64,000 nt of DNA from Halovivax cerinus (GCF_024498195.1 NZ_CP101824.1:3534001-3598000), one strand, 5' to 3'; numbered from the stretch's first letter, positions 9,439-19,022 are shown. The notes: generated by a model from the sequence alone, not told the origin. Numbers and translations are program-made.

Positions 9439-11226
9439 TCACTCGCCGGACTCGTTACCCGCCGACTCGTTGCCGTCGTTGTCTTCGATCGATTCGTTGT
9501 CCGTCCCGTCGTCCACGGATTCGTTCCCGCCGTCTACCGTCTCGTTTCCGGCACCGTCCACGGACTCGTCGTCGGTTTCGTTGTCACCTCCATCGTCGTC
9601 GGCTGCGTCGTCGTCCATCTCGTCGTCTTCCTCGCCGTCGGAGTCCTCGTCATCTGCTTCTTCTTCGCTCCCGACCGCGTCCTCGTGCGGTTCGATGGTC
9701 TCGCCTTCACCCTCGGGGACGATGCGCCAGACTTCGCCGGTCTCGCCGTCGGTGTAGCGCGCGGTGGTCAGGACGTAGAGTTCGTCGTCGTGGTCGCGAC
9801 CGAACGCGAGGACGAAGCGGTTGATCCGATCGTTCGGCGCATCCGAGACCGAGAGCTCTTGAATCTCCCAGAGATCGTCCTCGGATCGGTCGGCGGACGG
9901 TTCGTACTCTGCGACCGGGGAGGCGAACAGTGACCCGTCAGGCGACCCGAACCCTCGGCTCCAGTCGCCGTAGACGTACATGTCCTGCAATTCCGAGGCG
10001 GCCTCGCCCTCGTAGACGTAGCCGCCGGTGATCGAGATCCCGAACGACTCGCCGTCGACGAGGTGTGGGTACTGGATCACCGGGTCGAGCAGGTCCTCGC
10101 CGCCGCGGACGTCTTCGGGTGTCGCGTTCGGACAGTCCTCGCCGGGTTCGCCCGGGTTCTCGGTGCTGAAGCACTCGATCCCCTCCTTGACGTTCCAGCC
10201 GTAGTTGCCGCCGTTCTCGACGATGTTGACTTCCTCGAAGAGGTTCTGCCCCACGTCGGCGACGTAGAAGTTCCCCTCGCTGTCGAAGGAGAGGCGCCAC
10301 GGGTTGCGCAGCCCCCACGCGTAGTACTCGTCGAACCCCGCGTCGCTTTCGACGAACGGGTTGTCGTCGGGGATGCCGTACGGCCGGTCACCGTCGCCAT
10401 CGGCGTCGACGTCGATCCGGTGGATTCCACCGAGGAGGGTGTCCGTCGTGTTCTGGGCGTTCCCGCCGTCGTTCTCGTCGTACCAGTCCTCGACGTGACC
10501 GAGGCCGACGTCGTCGGCGTTCCCCCCGTCGCCCAGAGGAACGTAGAGGTAGCCATCCGGCCCGAAGAGCACGGCCCCGGCGTTGTGGTTGAACTGCGGT
10601 TCCGGCACTTCGAGCAGTCTCTCTTCGGACTCCGGGTCCGCGGTCGAGTGCTCGTCGTCCGCGGTAGTGAACTCCGCCAGGACGGCCGTGTGGTCGTAGT
10701 CCTCCGGCGTGTCATCGGTCGGCGGCGCGCTGTACCGGACGAAGAACCGTCCGTTCTCCTGAAAGTCCGGGTGGAACGCGAGTCCGAGCAACCCCCGCTC
10801 GTCGAACTCGCCCGTGCCGCCACTCACCTCCACCATCCGATCGCTCACGTCGAGGAACGGTTCGTCCCGACGCTGGAGTGGACCGCCGTCGCCGTTCGAG
10901 GCTCCTTCCAGTACGTGGATCTGGCCGAGTTGATCGACGACGAAGTATCGGTCGTCGTCACCTGGTGCGACCTCGAATCCGACAGGCGAAGTGAAACCCT
11001 CGCCGACGAGTTCGAGGCCGATCGTCGGTCCGTCGGTCACGACGTCCCCCCATTGCTCGTCGCTCCCGTCGCTGTCGTCCGTCTCGTTGTCCTCGTCGTC
11101 CTGCGCGACGCTGACGCCCGAGAGACTCGCGACCGCTCCGGTTGCGGCAGTCACTTGCAGGAAGCGCCGTCGCGACGAATTCCTGCGCCGTCGCTGTCCG
11201 TCTCGCCCGGGTGGTGAGTGGGTCAT
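9439..11226 (-). CDS. Tat-exported PQQ-dependent sugar dehydrogenase family protein
   Basis: 595 residues. The twin-arginine signal is at residues 17-42 (SSRRRFLQVTAATG, cleavage near SVAQ). The six-blade glucose/sorbosone dehydrogenase propeller follows: GLAFHPDF, FNHNAGAVLFGPDGYLYV, PLGDGG, LRNPWRLSFD, VADVGQN and YGWNVKEG. The family oxidises sugars or aldoses outside the cell with PQQ; the substrate and the presence of PQQ here are inferred. The last 90 or so residues are a low-complexity D/E/N/S tail (repeated DDES, GGNESVD, NETVDG) with no membrane anchor visible. The ATG at 11226 gives a normal Tat signal; the upstream extension was rejected. Confidence 0.9.
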   Translation of the reverse strand: MTHSPPGRDGQRRRRNSSRRRFLQVTAATGAVASLSGVSVAQDDEDNETDDSDGSDEQWGDVVTDGPTIGLELVGEGFTSPVGFEVAPGDDDRYFVVDQLGQIHVLEGASNGDGGPLQRRDEPFLDVSDRMVEVSGGTGEFDERGLLGLAFHPDFQENGRFFVRYSAPPTDDTPEDYDHTAVLAEFTTADDEHSTADPESEERLLEVPEPQFNHNAGAVLFGPDGYLYVPLGDGGNADDVGLGHVEDWYDENDGGNAQNTTDTLLGGIHRIDVDADGDGDRPYGIPDDNPFVESDAGFDEYYAWGLRNPWRLSFDSEGNFYVADVGQNLFEEVNIVENGGNYGWNVKEGIECFSTENPGEPGEDCPNATPEDVRGGEDLLDPVIQYPHLVDGESFGISITGGYVYEGEAASELQDMYVYGDWSRGFGSPDGSLFASPVAEYEPSADRSEDDLWEIQELSVSDAPNDRINRFVLAFGRDHDDELYVLTTARYTDGETGEVWRIVPEGEGETIEPHEDAVGSEEEADDEDSDGEEDDEMDDDAADDDGGDNETDDESVDGAGNETVDGGNESVDDGTDNESIEDNDGNESAGNESGE

Positions 11227-11733
11227 GTCTCTCTCACGTCCCGGGCGAGACGTGTCCATAAATGGACGATACCGTTCCACGCGAAATACGGGTTTTCCGC
11301 TCGTCCGTCCCCGGTAATGACGGCTTCGTCCCGTCGAACGTCGGTTGGACGACGTCGCTCGAAGGTTCAGAAACCCACCCAGCCCGTTGGCCGCGCCCGT
11401 AACGGTTGCCTACGGACGGGAGCTCGGGGCCAGCTCCCGGATCGAACGTCGGTCGGTCCAGCGGTAGCCTCGCCGAGACAAGCGGCGATTTTGGCACGCC
11501 GCTCACTCGATTGCCAGTGTGAAGAGACGTGGTGATCGAAGCGCGACCGATCGGAGACCAACGGACGGGTCGGGTTCGGCGACAGTCGTGCATCCAAACT
11601 GTTTTGGGGACCCGCGAGCACCGTCTCCTGTGCGTTCGTTCGATCGTCGTCCAGAATCGAAGCGCCCGCAATCCCGTCCGATCCCGACGCCGTCCCGGGA
11701 CGTTGAGGGGCGTCGATCGGTGGGTCCGGACCG
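11227..11733. other. Intergenic region upstream of the SLC13 gene
   Basis: No convincing gene. A TATA-like CGATTTTGG at 11487-11495 would give a transcript starting near 11519, where a GTG opens a 72-codon frame ending at 11737 with an ATGA overlap with the SLC13 start. That peptide is Arg/Ser/Pro-rich, not acidic, so it is more likely an accidental frame or a leader than a protein. Confidence 0.4.
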
Positions 11734-13770
11734 ATGACCGATCCCGTTCTCTCGACCGGTGCCCTCGTCGTCTTTACCCTGATCGCTGTCACACTGATCC
11801 TGTTCGTCACGGAAGTCATCCCGACCGACGCGACCGCGATCGGCGTGCTGGTCTCGCTCGCCGTCCTCGAACCGGTGACGGGTGTGTCCGCCGGCGACGC
11901 CATCTCCGGCTTCGCCAGCACGGCGACGATAACCATCGTCGCGATGTACATGCTGAGTGCGGGTATCCAGCGGACGGGGCTCGTCCAGCGGCTGGGCCTG
12001 TCGCTCGCACGGTTCGCCCGCGGCAGCGAGACGCGGGCACTCGCTGCGACCATCGTGACTGCCGGCCCGCTCGCGGGGTTCGTCAACAACACACCGATCG
12101 TGGCCGTCTTCATCCCGATGATCTCGGAACTCGCACAGAAGACGGGAGTGTCGCCCTCGAAACTCTTGCTCCCGCTCTCGTACGCGGCCATTCTCGGGGG
12201 CACGTTGACGCTCATCGGGACGTCCACCAACCTGCTCGCGAGCGAGTTCGCGGTCGAACTCGTCGGCCGCGACCCCATCGGGTTGTTCGAGTTCAGCGCG
12301 CTGGGCGTCGTGATCCTCGTGGTCGGACTCGCCTACCTCATGACGGTCGGCCGCTGGTTGACACCCGGGCGAGCGCCCGTCGAAGGGGACCTCGTCGACG
12401 AGTTCGACCTCCAGGATCACCTCACCCAGGTTCGGGTGCGCCCCGACGCATCGGCCATCGGGTCGACCGTGGGCGAGCTCGAATCACGATCGACGGCCAA
12501 GGTTCGCATTCTCCAGTTGCGACGCGAGGACGGCCCAGAACTGACGTACGACGAGGAGAGTACGAGCGGAGCGGCCACAACCGAGCCACCGATCGAACAC
12601 TCAACGACGGCGTCCAATATAGCAGGAGACACCCACACGGTCGACCGTCGCGAAGGCGACGGGGACACCACGGACCGTTCCGACGTGACGCCGGCTTCGT
12701 CGGATGCAGGTGCCGACGGCGTGGTCTCGTTCGCGTCTGTCAGCCCGGAAACGCGGATTCAGGCGGACGACGTCCTCACGGTTCACGGAACGCTGCAGGC
12801 GGTCAATCGTTTCGTCGGTACACAGGGACTCTCACAACTGCTCCGCCGATCGGTCACGGATGAGACGTTCGACGGGGCTGCGAGCGACGACGTGCTCGCG
12901 AAGGCCGTCGTCTCGCCGGAGTCGTCGTTCGCCGGTGAGCGCCTGGCCGACTCACACCTCCGGGAGGTCTACCGGACGACGGTGCTCGCGATCCGTCGAG
13001 ACGGCGAATTGCTCCGCACCGATCTGGGCGAGCGGCGTCTCGAACCAGGTGACCTGCTGTTGATCCAGACCGTCCCCGAAACCATCGAGTATTTCGCCGA
13101 CGGGACAGACCTGGTCGTCGTCGACGAGGACACGCTCGACCGATTGCTCGCGGACGAGTCGACCGAACGGGCGTCACTCTCGTCGAAAACGCCACTCGCG
13201 GTGGCGATCATGGCGGGCGTGATCGGCGTGGCCGCGCTCGGACTGGCGCCGATCGTCATCTCGGCACTCGCCGGCGTCTTCTGCATGGTCGTCACCGGCT
13301 GTCTCTCGACGAGCGACGCCTACGATGCGGTCTCCTGGAACGTGGTATTTCTCCTCGCGGGTGTCCTGCCGCTTGGGATCGCCCTCGAGGCGACGGGCGG
13401 GTCGGCAGTCATCGCCGAGGCGCTGGGCGGGACGGAATCCTTCCTGCCGCACGCTGGGATCCTGTTACTCTGTTACCTCGTGACGGGAATTCTCTCGAAC
13501 GTCATCACCCCAGTCGCGACGATCGTGTTGATGGCGCCGATCGCCGTCGATACCGCGACGAGACTCGGCGCCGATCCGTTTTCGTTCCTGCTCGCGGTCA
13601 CGTTCGCCGCGGCGACGTCGTTCTCGACGCCGGTCGGGTACCAGACCAACCTGATGGTCTACGGGCCCGGACAGTACGAGTTCACCGACTTCCTTCGGGT
13701 CGGCGGCCCGCTCCAGTTGTTGCTCTCGGTCGTCACGTCGATCGGTATCGTCGCCCTCTGGGGCGTGTAA
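11734..13770 (+). CDS. SLC13/DASS-type anion permease with RCK_C (TrkA-C) domains
   Basis: 678-residue inner-membrane transporter. The two halves of the membrane core are residues 1-215 and about 490-678. They contain GFVNNTPIVAVFIPM and GTSTNLLAS in the first, and GILSNVITPVATIVLMAPIA and ATSFSTPVGYQTNLMVYGPG in the second, matching the inverted-repeat loops of the SLC13 group. Between them are two RCK_C-like regulatory domains (TVGELESRSTAKVRILQL; DSHLREVYRTTVLAIRRDGE). The first carries a 60-residue disordered insert rich in Thr/Ser/Asp. Such SLC13-RCK proteins move divalent anions such as sulfate or carboxylates; which one is unknown. Confidence 0.9.
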   Translation: MTDPVLSTGALVVFTLIAVTLILFVTEVIPTDATAIGVLVSLAVLEPVTGVSAGDAISGFASTATITIVAMYMLSAGIQRTGLVQRLGLSLARFARGSETRALAATIVTAGPLAGFVNNTPIVAVFIPMISELAQKTGVSPSKLLLPLSYAAILGGTLTLIGTSTNLLASEFAVELVGRDPIGLFEFSALGVVILVVGLAYLMTVGRWLTPGRAPVEGDLVDEFDLQDHLTQVRVRPDASAIGSTVGELESRSTAKVRILQLRREDGPELTYDEESTSGAATTEPPIEHSTTASNIAGDTHTVDRREGDGDTTDRSDVTPASSDAGADGVVSFASVSPETRIQADDVLTVHGTLQAVNRFVGTQGLSQLLRRSVTDETFDGAASDDVLAKAVVSPESSFAGERLADSHLREVYRTTVLAIRRDGELLRTDLGERRLEPGDLLLIQTVPETIEYFADGTDLVVVDEDTLDRLLADESTERASLSSKTPLAVAIMAGVIGVAALGLAPIVISALAGVFCMVVTGCLSTSDAYDAVSWNVVFLLAGVLPLGIALEATGGSAVIAEALGGTESFLPHAGILLLCYLVTGILSNVITPVATIVLMAPIAVDTATRLGADPFSFLLAVTFAAATSFSTPVGYQTNLMVYGPGQYEFTDFLRVGGPLQLLLSVVTSIGIVALWGV

Positions 13771-14020
13771 CGTCGTCGCCACGGTGCGAAACGGTGCCCG
13801 GGGCCGATGTCGTCGATAGCTGTCGTCGGTAGACGCGCTCGGCTCCCGATAGGAACCCGAACCCGGTGTCACGAGCGTCGACGGAACCCCCTACCGTGCT
13901 CGACCGACGCCGCGGACGAGGCTCGCTGAACGACGCGTGGCCAGCCCGGGGGTTCCGGGACGTGTGCGCCGCGTTCGACGGGGTCGGCGAGTCGGTCGCA
14001 TCGGTCCCGATAGCCGGCGC

Positions 14021-14746
14021 TCAGATCGGCAGGAGCGAGACCCCGACGACGTACTCCGCCGCGATATCCAGCGCGAAGACGAGGAAGACCGCGGCGGCGA
14101 CACGGTGGAGCCACCCGCCGTCGAGGCGAGCTGCGCTTCGGTCGACGACGAGGGCCGTCGCCAGGCTCACTGGGACGATGGCGAGCATCTCTCCCGCCCA
14201 GATCGCTGCGGACGCACCGTACTGGGCCGCCAGTCCGATCGTGACGAGTTGTGTCTTGTCGCCGAATTCGCCGACGACCATCATCGAGAAGGCGGGGACG
14301 AACCCGCGGTAGGCGGGGGAGACGTGTGAGTCGAGGTGCGACGAGCGGGTCGAATCGACCGCCGTTGCACCGCCGTCCGTCGTCGCACTCCCCGGCGCCA
14401 CCGGCCCGGCGTCGGCGGCCGCTCCGGAAGGTGTGCGCTCCGATCCCCCACGATCGGTCGAGTCGCCGGCTCCGAGAGACCCGTACAGGAGCCACGCGGC
14501 GAAGACGACGAACAGTCCGGCGGTCACGGCGTCCAGCGCGGCGACGGGGAGCGCCCCCTTGAGCGCGTTCCCGAGGAGGATCTCGACGGCCGTCCAGCCG
14601 CCGAACGCCGTGGCCGCGCCAGCGACGACCATGTACGGGTTGTAGCGCGTCGCGAGGCTCGCGATCACGAGCTGGCCCTTCTCCCCCGGAAGGGCCAGAA
14701 GTTGCGCGACGAACGCCGTGACGAGGATTTCGACGAACGCACTCAT
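14021..14746 (-). CDS. GDT1/TMEM165 (UPF0016) cation transporter family protein
   Basis: 241 residues, about six membrane helices in two repeats. The second repeat has the canonical family motif GEFGDKTQLV; the first has the altered version LPGEKGQLVIAS. Family members move Mn2+ or Ca2+ through the two motifs. The haloarchaeal members I know of share the altered first motif, so it is not a local lesion. A 40-residue acidic, Ala/Thr/Ser-rich loop separates the repeats. The start ATG is at 14746. Confidence 0.88.
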   Translation of the reverse strand: MSAFVEILVTAFVAQLLALPGEKGQLVIASLATRYNPYMVVAGAATAFGGWTAVEILLGNALKGALPVAALDAVTAGLFVVFAAWLLYGSLGAGDSTDRGGSERTPSGAAADAGPVAPGSATTDGGATAVDSTRSSHLDSHVSPAYRGFVPAFSMMVVGEFGDKTQLVTIGLAAQYGASAAIWAGEMLAIVPVSLATALVVDRSAARLDGGWLHRVAAAVFLVFALDIAAEYVVGVSLLPI

Positions 14747-14937
14747 CCTCGTCCACCCGCAGACCGACGTCGGTACGGAGAGCGTCTCCCGACGGCCAAC
14801 GTGCGGCTACGTTCACGACACCCGTCGACGATCTCGTCCATCCGTGCGAACGGATTAGACGCAGCTAACAAAGAGGGTTGTGGTAGCTAACCCCGTCCTC
14901 GCTCGGTCCCAGCCGACGCGCCGGAACGAGTGAGGCC

Positions 14938-15034
14938 CACGACAGTAGCGCGGTCACACGGAGTTGTCCAGTCGCACGACAGTAGCGCGGTCACACGGAG
15001 TTGTCCAGTCGCACGACAGTAGCGCGGTCACACG
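14938..15034. repeat. 37-base tandem repeat, 2.6 copies
   Basis: Two full 37-base copies (14938-14974 and 14975-15011) that I read as identical, plus 23 bases of a third to 15034. The unit begins CACGACAGTAGCGCGGTCAC. The 3' end of the adjacent minus-strand gene (stop 15047-15049) resembles a degenerate further copy. Confidence 0.9.
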
Positions 15035-15046
15035 ATAATTTCGCAG

Positions 15047-15421
15047 TCACTCGTTCAGGTGAGACCGGTAGCCTTTGGGTTCGAATCCGCGACGGCAGAT
15101 TATGTCCTGGCGCCCGACGGTGATGGCGCTGACCTGGTCGTCGTCTTCCATCTCGGAGACGACGTCGTCGAGGCGGTCGTGCGACCACCCGGTCTTCTCG
15201 AGAACGGTCCCGCGGTCGACCCGCCCGCCACGTTTGACGAGCAATCTGAGGATGCGATCCTCGTCGGCGAGATCACGTTCGTCGACGCCGTATTCGACCT
15301 GCTCGGCGTAGCTCAGCGTCTCTTCGTCGTCCCCGCTCGCGTCCGTCGGTCCTGCGTCGGCCTCCTCGACAGGTTCCCCAAACCTGGCGGACAGCTGGGA
15401 CCAGAGGTTTTTGAGTACCAT
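15047..15421 (-). CDS. Winged-helix DNA-binding protein
   Basis: 124 residues. An acidic spacer (residues 15-50) is followed by a winged-helix domain: DRILRLLVKRGGRVDRGTVL, EKTGWSHDRLDDVVSEMEDD and the wing QVSAITVGRQDIICRRG. Related haloarchaeal proteins are small MarR-like regulators; the target is unknown. The start is the ATG at 15421. It stands alone, with the 37-base tandem repeat directly downstream. Confidence 0.8.
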   Translation of the reverse strand: MVLKNLWSQLSARFGEPVEEADAGPTDASGDDEETLSYAEQVEYGVDERDLADEDRILRLLVKRGGRVDRGTVLEKTGWSHDRLDDVVSEMEDDDQVSAITVGRQDIICRRGFEPKGYRSHLNE

Positions 15422-15629
15422 GTGTTGATCACCGTTCGCAATTGGTCGTCCTTCGACGCCCTCCTACCTTGTCCTTTTCCCCGGACTCACATATCGGTGG
15501 CGGACGTCGCCCGTCGGTGGAGACGACTCCCCTCCACGGAATGAACGCCCTGCTTGCGAAGACAGGTCGCATCCAGGGACCCGGGACGGCCAGCTGACGC
15601 GGGATCGGCCGGTTCGGACGACGAGGCGA

Positions 15630-16427
15630 TCACCGACGGTCGCTCTCCGGGTAGGCGGCCGCGATCGACTCCAGGGCGTCGAGTGACCCCGTCGTGTGCG
15701 GCGCGACGAGGGGAGAGACACTGATTCGTCCCTCCGCGACCGACCGCCGATCGGTACCCGGCGGATCCGGAATAGTCTCGGGATCCATCGACTCCCAGAC
15801 GCGGTCCTCGACCGTGATGGTCGTTCCGTCGCGCTCGGCGGTCATCTCGTAGCGCGTCGAGGGATACGTGACGTCCATCGGGAGGCCCTCACCGGCGTCC
15901 TTCGGGACGTTGACGTTCAGATACGAGGCCTCGTCGAAGACGCCACCTGCTATCGACTGCTCGATCAGGTGCCGCGTCGCCCTGACCGGTTCGGCGAAGT
16001 CCGCGGCCGTCGTCTCGACGTCGGCGAGCGTCCCATCGCCTACGGGGATGTACATCGACGTGGCGATCGCCGGCGCACCGAAGAACGCAGCTTCGACGGC
16101 GGCACTGATCGTCCCGGAGCGCCCGAGGACGTACGCGCCCAGGTTCGCCCCCTCGTTGCAGCCCGCGACCACCAGGTCCGGATCCGGGACCAGTTCGGAG
16201 AAGCCGGCGACGACACAGTCTGCGGGCGTCCCACTCACGGCGTAGCCGTCCGAGCGTTCTTCGACCGTCACCTCGTCGGAGAGGCGTCGACCCACGGCGC
16301 TCTGGTCGTCGGCCGGCGCGACGACCGTGACGTCGCCGACGGCCGCAAGCCCGTCCGCCATGGCCCGGATCCCCGGCGCGTCGATGCCGTCGTCGTTCGT
16401 CACCAGGATCTCCAGCTCGTCGTCCAT
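15630..16427 (-). CDS. surE: 5'-nucleotidase SurE
   Basis: 265-residue survival protein SurE, a metal-dependent nucleoside-monophosphate phosphatase. The N-terminus ILVTNDDGIDAPGIRAM carries the metal-binding Asp pair. VVAPADDQSAVGRRL and VVAGCNEGANLGAYVLGRSGTISAA are family motifs (the usual SGxNxGxN is here AGCNEGANLG). A later segment reads YLNVNVP. The ATG at 16427 starts the conserved part; the upstream frame was rejected. Cytoplasmic. Confidence 0.95.
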   Translation of the reverse strand: MDDELEILVTNDDGIDAPGIRAMADGLAAVGDVTVVAPADDQSAVGRRLSDEVTVEERSDGYAVSGTPADCVVAGFSELVPDPDLVVAGCNEGANLGAYVLGRSGTISAAVEAAFFGAPAIATSMYIPVGDGTLADVETTAADFAEPVRATRHLIEQSIAGGVFDEASYLNVNVPKDAGEGLPMDVTYPSTRYEMTAERDGTTITVEDRVWESMDPETIPDPPGTDRRSVAEGRISVSPLVAPHTTGSLDALESIAAAYPESDRR

Positions 16428-16477
16428 ACGGGTGTCGTTACGGCGAACGGCGAAAAACACGTCGGAGTCTCGATTCA

Positions 16478-16570
16478 CCGGAGTGGCTGGCCAGGCGCCG
16501 AACCCGTCGCCGGAGTGGCTGGCCAGGTGCCGAGCCGGTCTCCGAATTAGCTGGTCACCCGCTCGATCGG
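16478..16570. repeat. 32-base tandem repeat, about three copies
   Basis: Copies at 16478-16509, 16510-16541 and a degenerate 16542-16570. The unit begins CCGGAGTGGCTGGCCAGG. It fills most of the gap between the surE start and the Rsm22-like stop (16572). Confidence 0.85.
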
Positions 16571-16571
16571 G

Positions 16572-18104
16572 TCACGCGAGCGGATCGACGACCGTCTCCT
16601 CGTCGACGACGAGGTTGTACGCCCCCTCGTCGTCGTTCCACAGCGCCAGGGCCGACTCGAACGCGAGCAGATCGCCGTAGTCGGCCTCGAGCAGCGGCCG
16701 GTTGAGTGCCGTCTCCTTCGTCACGACGGCGTAGTGGTCGCGCGCCTCGCTACCGTCCGAGATCTTGTAGAGCGGATTCGGGTCGTCGGCCGGACCGCTC
16801 TGCGGGTTCGTAGCGGTCCGGCTGCCGGGTCCCGACGCCTCGCCGGCCTCGCTCAGCGATCGACTCACTTTGGCCGCGACGAGGTCGATGCGGTTCGAGA
16901 CGTGGCGGTCCATCTCGGCCATCTTCGCCCAGCGATCCGTATCGAGCGAGACATCGTAGTATCGCGTCCCGTCCGTTCGCAGGACGCTGTAGGCGAACTG
17001 CACGTCGACGTTGACGAACTCGCCTCGTGCGTGGTCGGGATCGTCGGCGGCCTCGTCGAGACGCGATTGGACAGAGGGGACGGCGAGGTCGGGACGGACG
17101 TCGAACGACCAGCCGCGGTCGGACGGGCGCTCACCCGGCCAGAGACGAACCATGGGACCGTAGACGGTGGCCCCACGGCGTTCGTCGGCGTCGTCGAGTG
17201 CGTCTTCGGCCGCACCACCTGAATCCGCCCCTTCCAGGGCGCGCTCCACCTCGCGCAGACCGATGGCCGTCTCGCGGTCGGCGGGCGCCATCGCGAGTAG
17301 CGAGCCGTCGTCGGCGAGGCTGTCTACGTATCGCCGGGCGACCGCGACCGGCTCGTCGAGTTCGCTGAGGACGTTACACGCCAGAATCAGATCGTACGTC
17401 CCGTCGTCGGTGCCGTCGGTCGGCTCGAAGGCCTCCGCCGTCGTCCGGTGGACCGTGGCGTGCACGTTGCGGCCGGTCTCTTCGAGCATCGCCTCGAGGA
17501 CATCTGCCGCGGCACTGGGTTCGACGGCGTGGTACTCGACGAGGGCATCGTCGGGAAGATACTCGAACAGGCCGAGAGCAGGTCCACCGACGCCGGCGCC
17601 CACGTCGAGCACCCGAAGGTGGCGATCGAGGAGGGCCCGTTCGGCGAGGTCGTCGAGCGCGTACTGGATCGCCGCGTAGTAGCCTGGCAGGTGGTAGATC
17701 GCGTAGCTCGCCGCGACGTCTTCGCCGTAGGTGACGGCGCCACCCTCCAGGTACTGTGCCTTCGTCCGGCGGAGCGTCGAACGCAGGAGGTCGCCCGAGG
17801 CACCCTCGTGCCAGTTCGGTCCGTAGCGCTCTGCCAGCCAGTCGTCGAGGCGTTCGGCGTACCGGGCCGGAAACTCGCGAATCGAGTCCGTGCGCCGGGG
17901 AACCGGTTCGTCGGAGACGGGGACGAAGGTGCCGTCGTCGCGCTCGACCAGGCCGAGGTCGAGCGCCTCCTCGCGAAGGAGCTGGCGGACGACAGCCGGA
18001 TGCGGCTGGCCCGCGACGTACTCGACGATCTCGTCGGGGTCGATCGGCCTGACGTTCCGGAGATACAACGCGTTCTGCCGAACCGCTTCGCGGTGATCCG
18101 TCAC
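16572..18104 (-). CDS. Rsm22-like (METTL17 family) methyltransferase
   Basis: 510 residues. An N-terminal helical part is followed by a Rossmann methyltransferase core: VLDVGAGVGGPALGLFEYL as motif I, YHAVEPSAAA, and DLILACNVLSEL, which is typical of Rsm22 proteins. Then YGPMVRLWPGE and a beta-rich C-terminal part. Family members act in small-subunit rRNA/ribosome assembly; methylation itself is unproven for many. The Cys-rich Fe-S motif of mitochondrial Rsm22/METTL17 is not seen here. The start ATG at 18104 overlaps the tyrA stop by four bases, so the two are translationally coupled. Confidence 0.85.
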   Translation of the reverse strand: MTDHREAVRQNALYLRNVRPIDPDEIVEYVAGQPHPAVVRQLLREEALDLGLVERDDGTFVPVSDEPVPRRTDSIREFPARYAERLDDWLAERYGPNWHEGASGDLLRSTLRRTKAQYLEGGAVTYGEDVAASYAIYHLPGYYAAIQYALDDLAERALLDRHLRVLDVGAGVGGPALGLFEYLPDDALVEYHAVEPSAAADVLEAMLEETGRNVHATVHRTTAEAFEPTDGTDDGTYDLILACNVLSELDEPVAVARRYVDSLADDGSLLAMAPADRETAIGLREVERALEGADSGGAAEDALDDADERRGATVYGPMVRLWPGERPSDRGWSFDVRPDLAVPSVQSRLDEAADDPDHARGEFVNVDVQFAYSVLRTDGTRYYDVSLDTDRWAKMAEMDRHVSNRIDLVAAKVSRSLSEAGEASGPGSRTATNPQSGPADDPNPLYKISDGSEARDHYAVVTKETALNRPLLEADYGDLLAFESALALWNDDEGAYNLVVDEETVVDPLA

Positions 18105-18898
18105 GCGCCGTCACCTCCGTCGGCTCCCCATCGGTCACGGAGTCCGGCGAGGATCACGTCGAGTTCGTCGTGATCGGCGCTCGCCACCCGTTCGGCGGCC
18201 GCGGCCACCGCGGCTGCCCCGTCGAAGCGCGCCTGGACGTCCGCGTAGACGCGCGGCGTCCCACCGGCCATCCGCTCGACCTGCTCACGCAAGGCGGCGT
18301 AGACTGGCGTCTCGAACTCTTGCGGAACCGGATCGGCCGTCAGTCCGAACGCGAGTACCGCCGCGTGGGTCGCCGCCTGGACGGATTCCATCGTCGCGTC
18401 GTGCTCGGCGGCGGTCGTCTCGACGAGGTCGTTCCCGGCGGCTTCGAGGTCGGTCAGGATCGCGTCGATCAGGGGCCCTCCTTCGTCGGTGACCACGGCG
18501 ACGGAGCCGGGCGCTCGCTCCGGCGCGAAGAGCGGATGTAAACTGCACCGTTCCAGATCGGGAGCGTGTTCGGTCATCGCGTCGAGTGCCGGCGCCATCA
18601 CGCCGGTTACGTCGACGATTGCACCGCGAGCACGGTCGGCATGAGCGACGACCGCCTCCTCCACCAGTGGCATCGGGACGGCGAGACAGACCACGTCGAA
18701 ATCGGCCGATGGCCCATCCGCGTCGCCGGCAGCCTCGCCGATGCCGGTGGCCGGGTCGAGTGGTACTACCCGGGCGTCGACGGCCGCGGCCGTCTCACGT
18801 GCCACGGCCTCGTCGACGTCGGCCACGGCGACGTCCGCGTCGAGCACGTCGGCGATCCAGCGGCCCATCGCACCGGCCCCGACGACGAGTACCTCCAT
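18101..18898 (-). CDS. tyrA: Prephenate dehydrogenase
   Basis: 265-residue NAD(P)-dependent enzyme of tyrosine synthesis that decarboxylates prephenate to 4-hydroxyphenylpyruvate. Visible: the Rossmann motif VLVVGAGAMGRWIADVL at the N-terminus, FDVVCLAVPMPLVEE, IVDVTGVMAPALDAM, and CSLHPLFAPERAPGSVAVV with the family His. The ATG at 18898 is chosen because the dinucleotide fold begins at residue 3. First gene of a pair with the Rsm22-like gene. aroA of the same pathway lies 4 kb away at 22815. Confidence 0.92.
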   Translation of the reverse strand: MEVLVVGAGAMGRWIADVLDADVAVADVDEAVARETAAAVDARVVPLDPATGIGEAAGDADGPSADFDVVCLAVPMPLVEEAVVAHADRARGAIVDVTGVMAPALDAMTEHAPDLERCSLHPLFAPERAPGSVAVVTDEGGPLIDAILTDLEAAGNDLVETTAAEHDATMESVQAATHAAVLAFGLTADPVPQEFETPVYAALREQVERMAGGTPRVYADVQARFDGAAAVAAAAERVASADHDELDVILAGLRDRWGADGGDGA

Positions 18899-19022
18899 TG
18901 GCGGGTGGTATCCGGCGGTTCCGCAAAAGGGGTTCGGTCGGTCACCCGTCCCGGCGTCGATCGCGGACCCAGCGGACACCGAGAGCACGGTCGACTCCCG
19001 GAGACTGGGACCACGCTAGATG

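Noticed and set aside
9418-9933. Hydrophobic plus-strand frame at the end of the sugar dehydrogenase
   Set aside because: The hydrophobic residues are the antisense reading of the D/E-rich tail.
10063-11217. 384-codon plus-strand frame opposite the sugar dehydrogenase
   Set aside because: Val/Arg-rich antisense frame; the minus strand has a complete Tat signal and propeller motifs.
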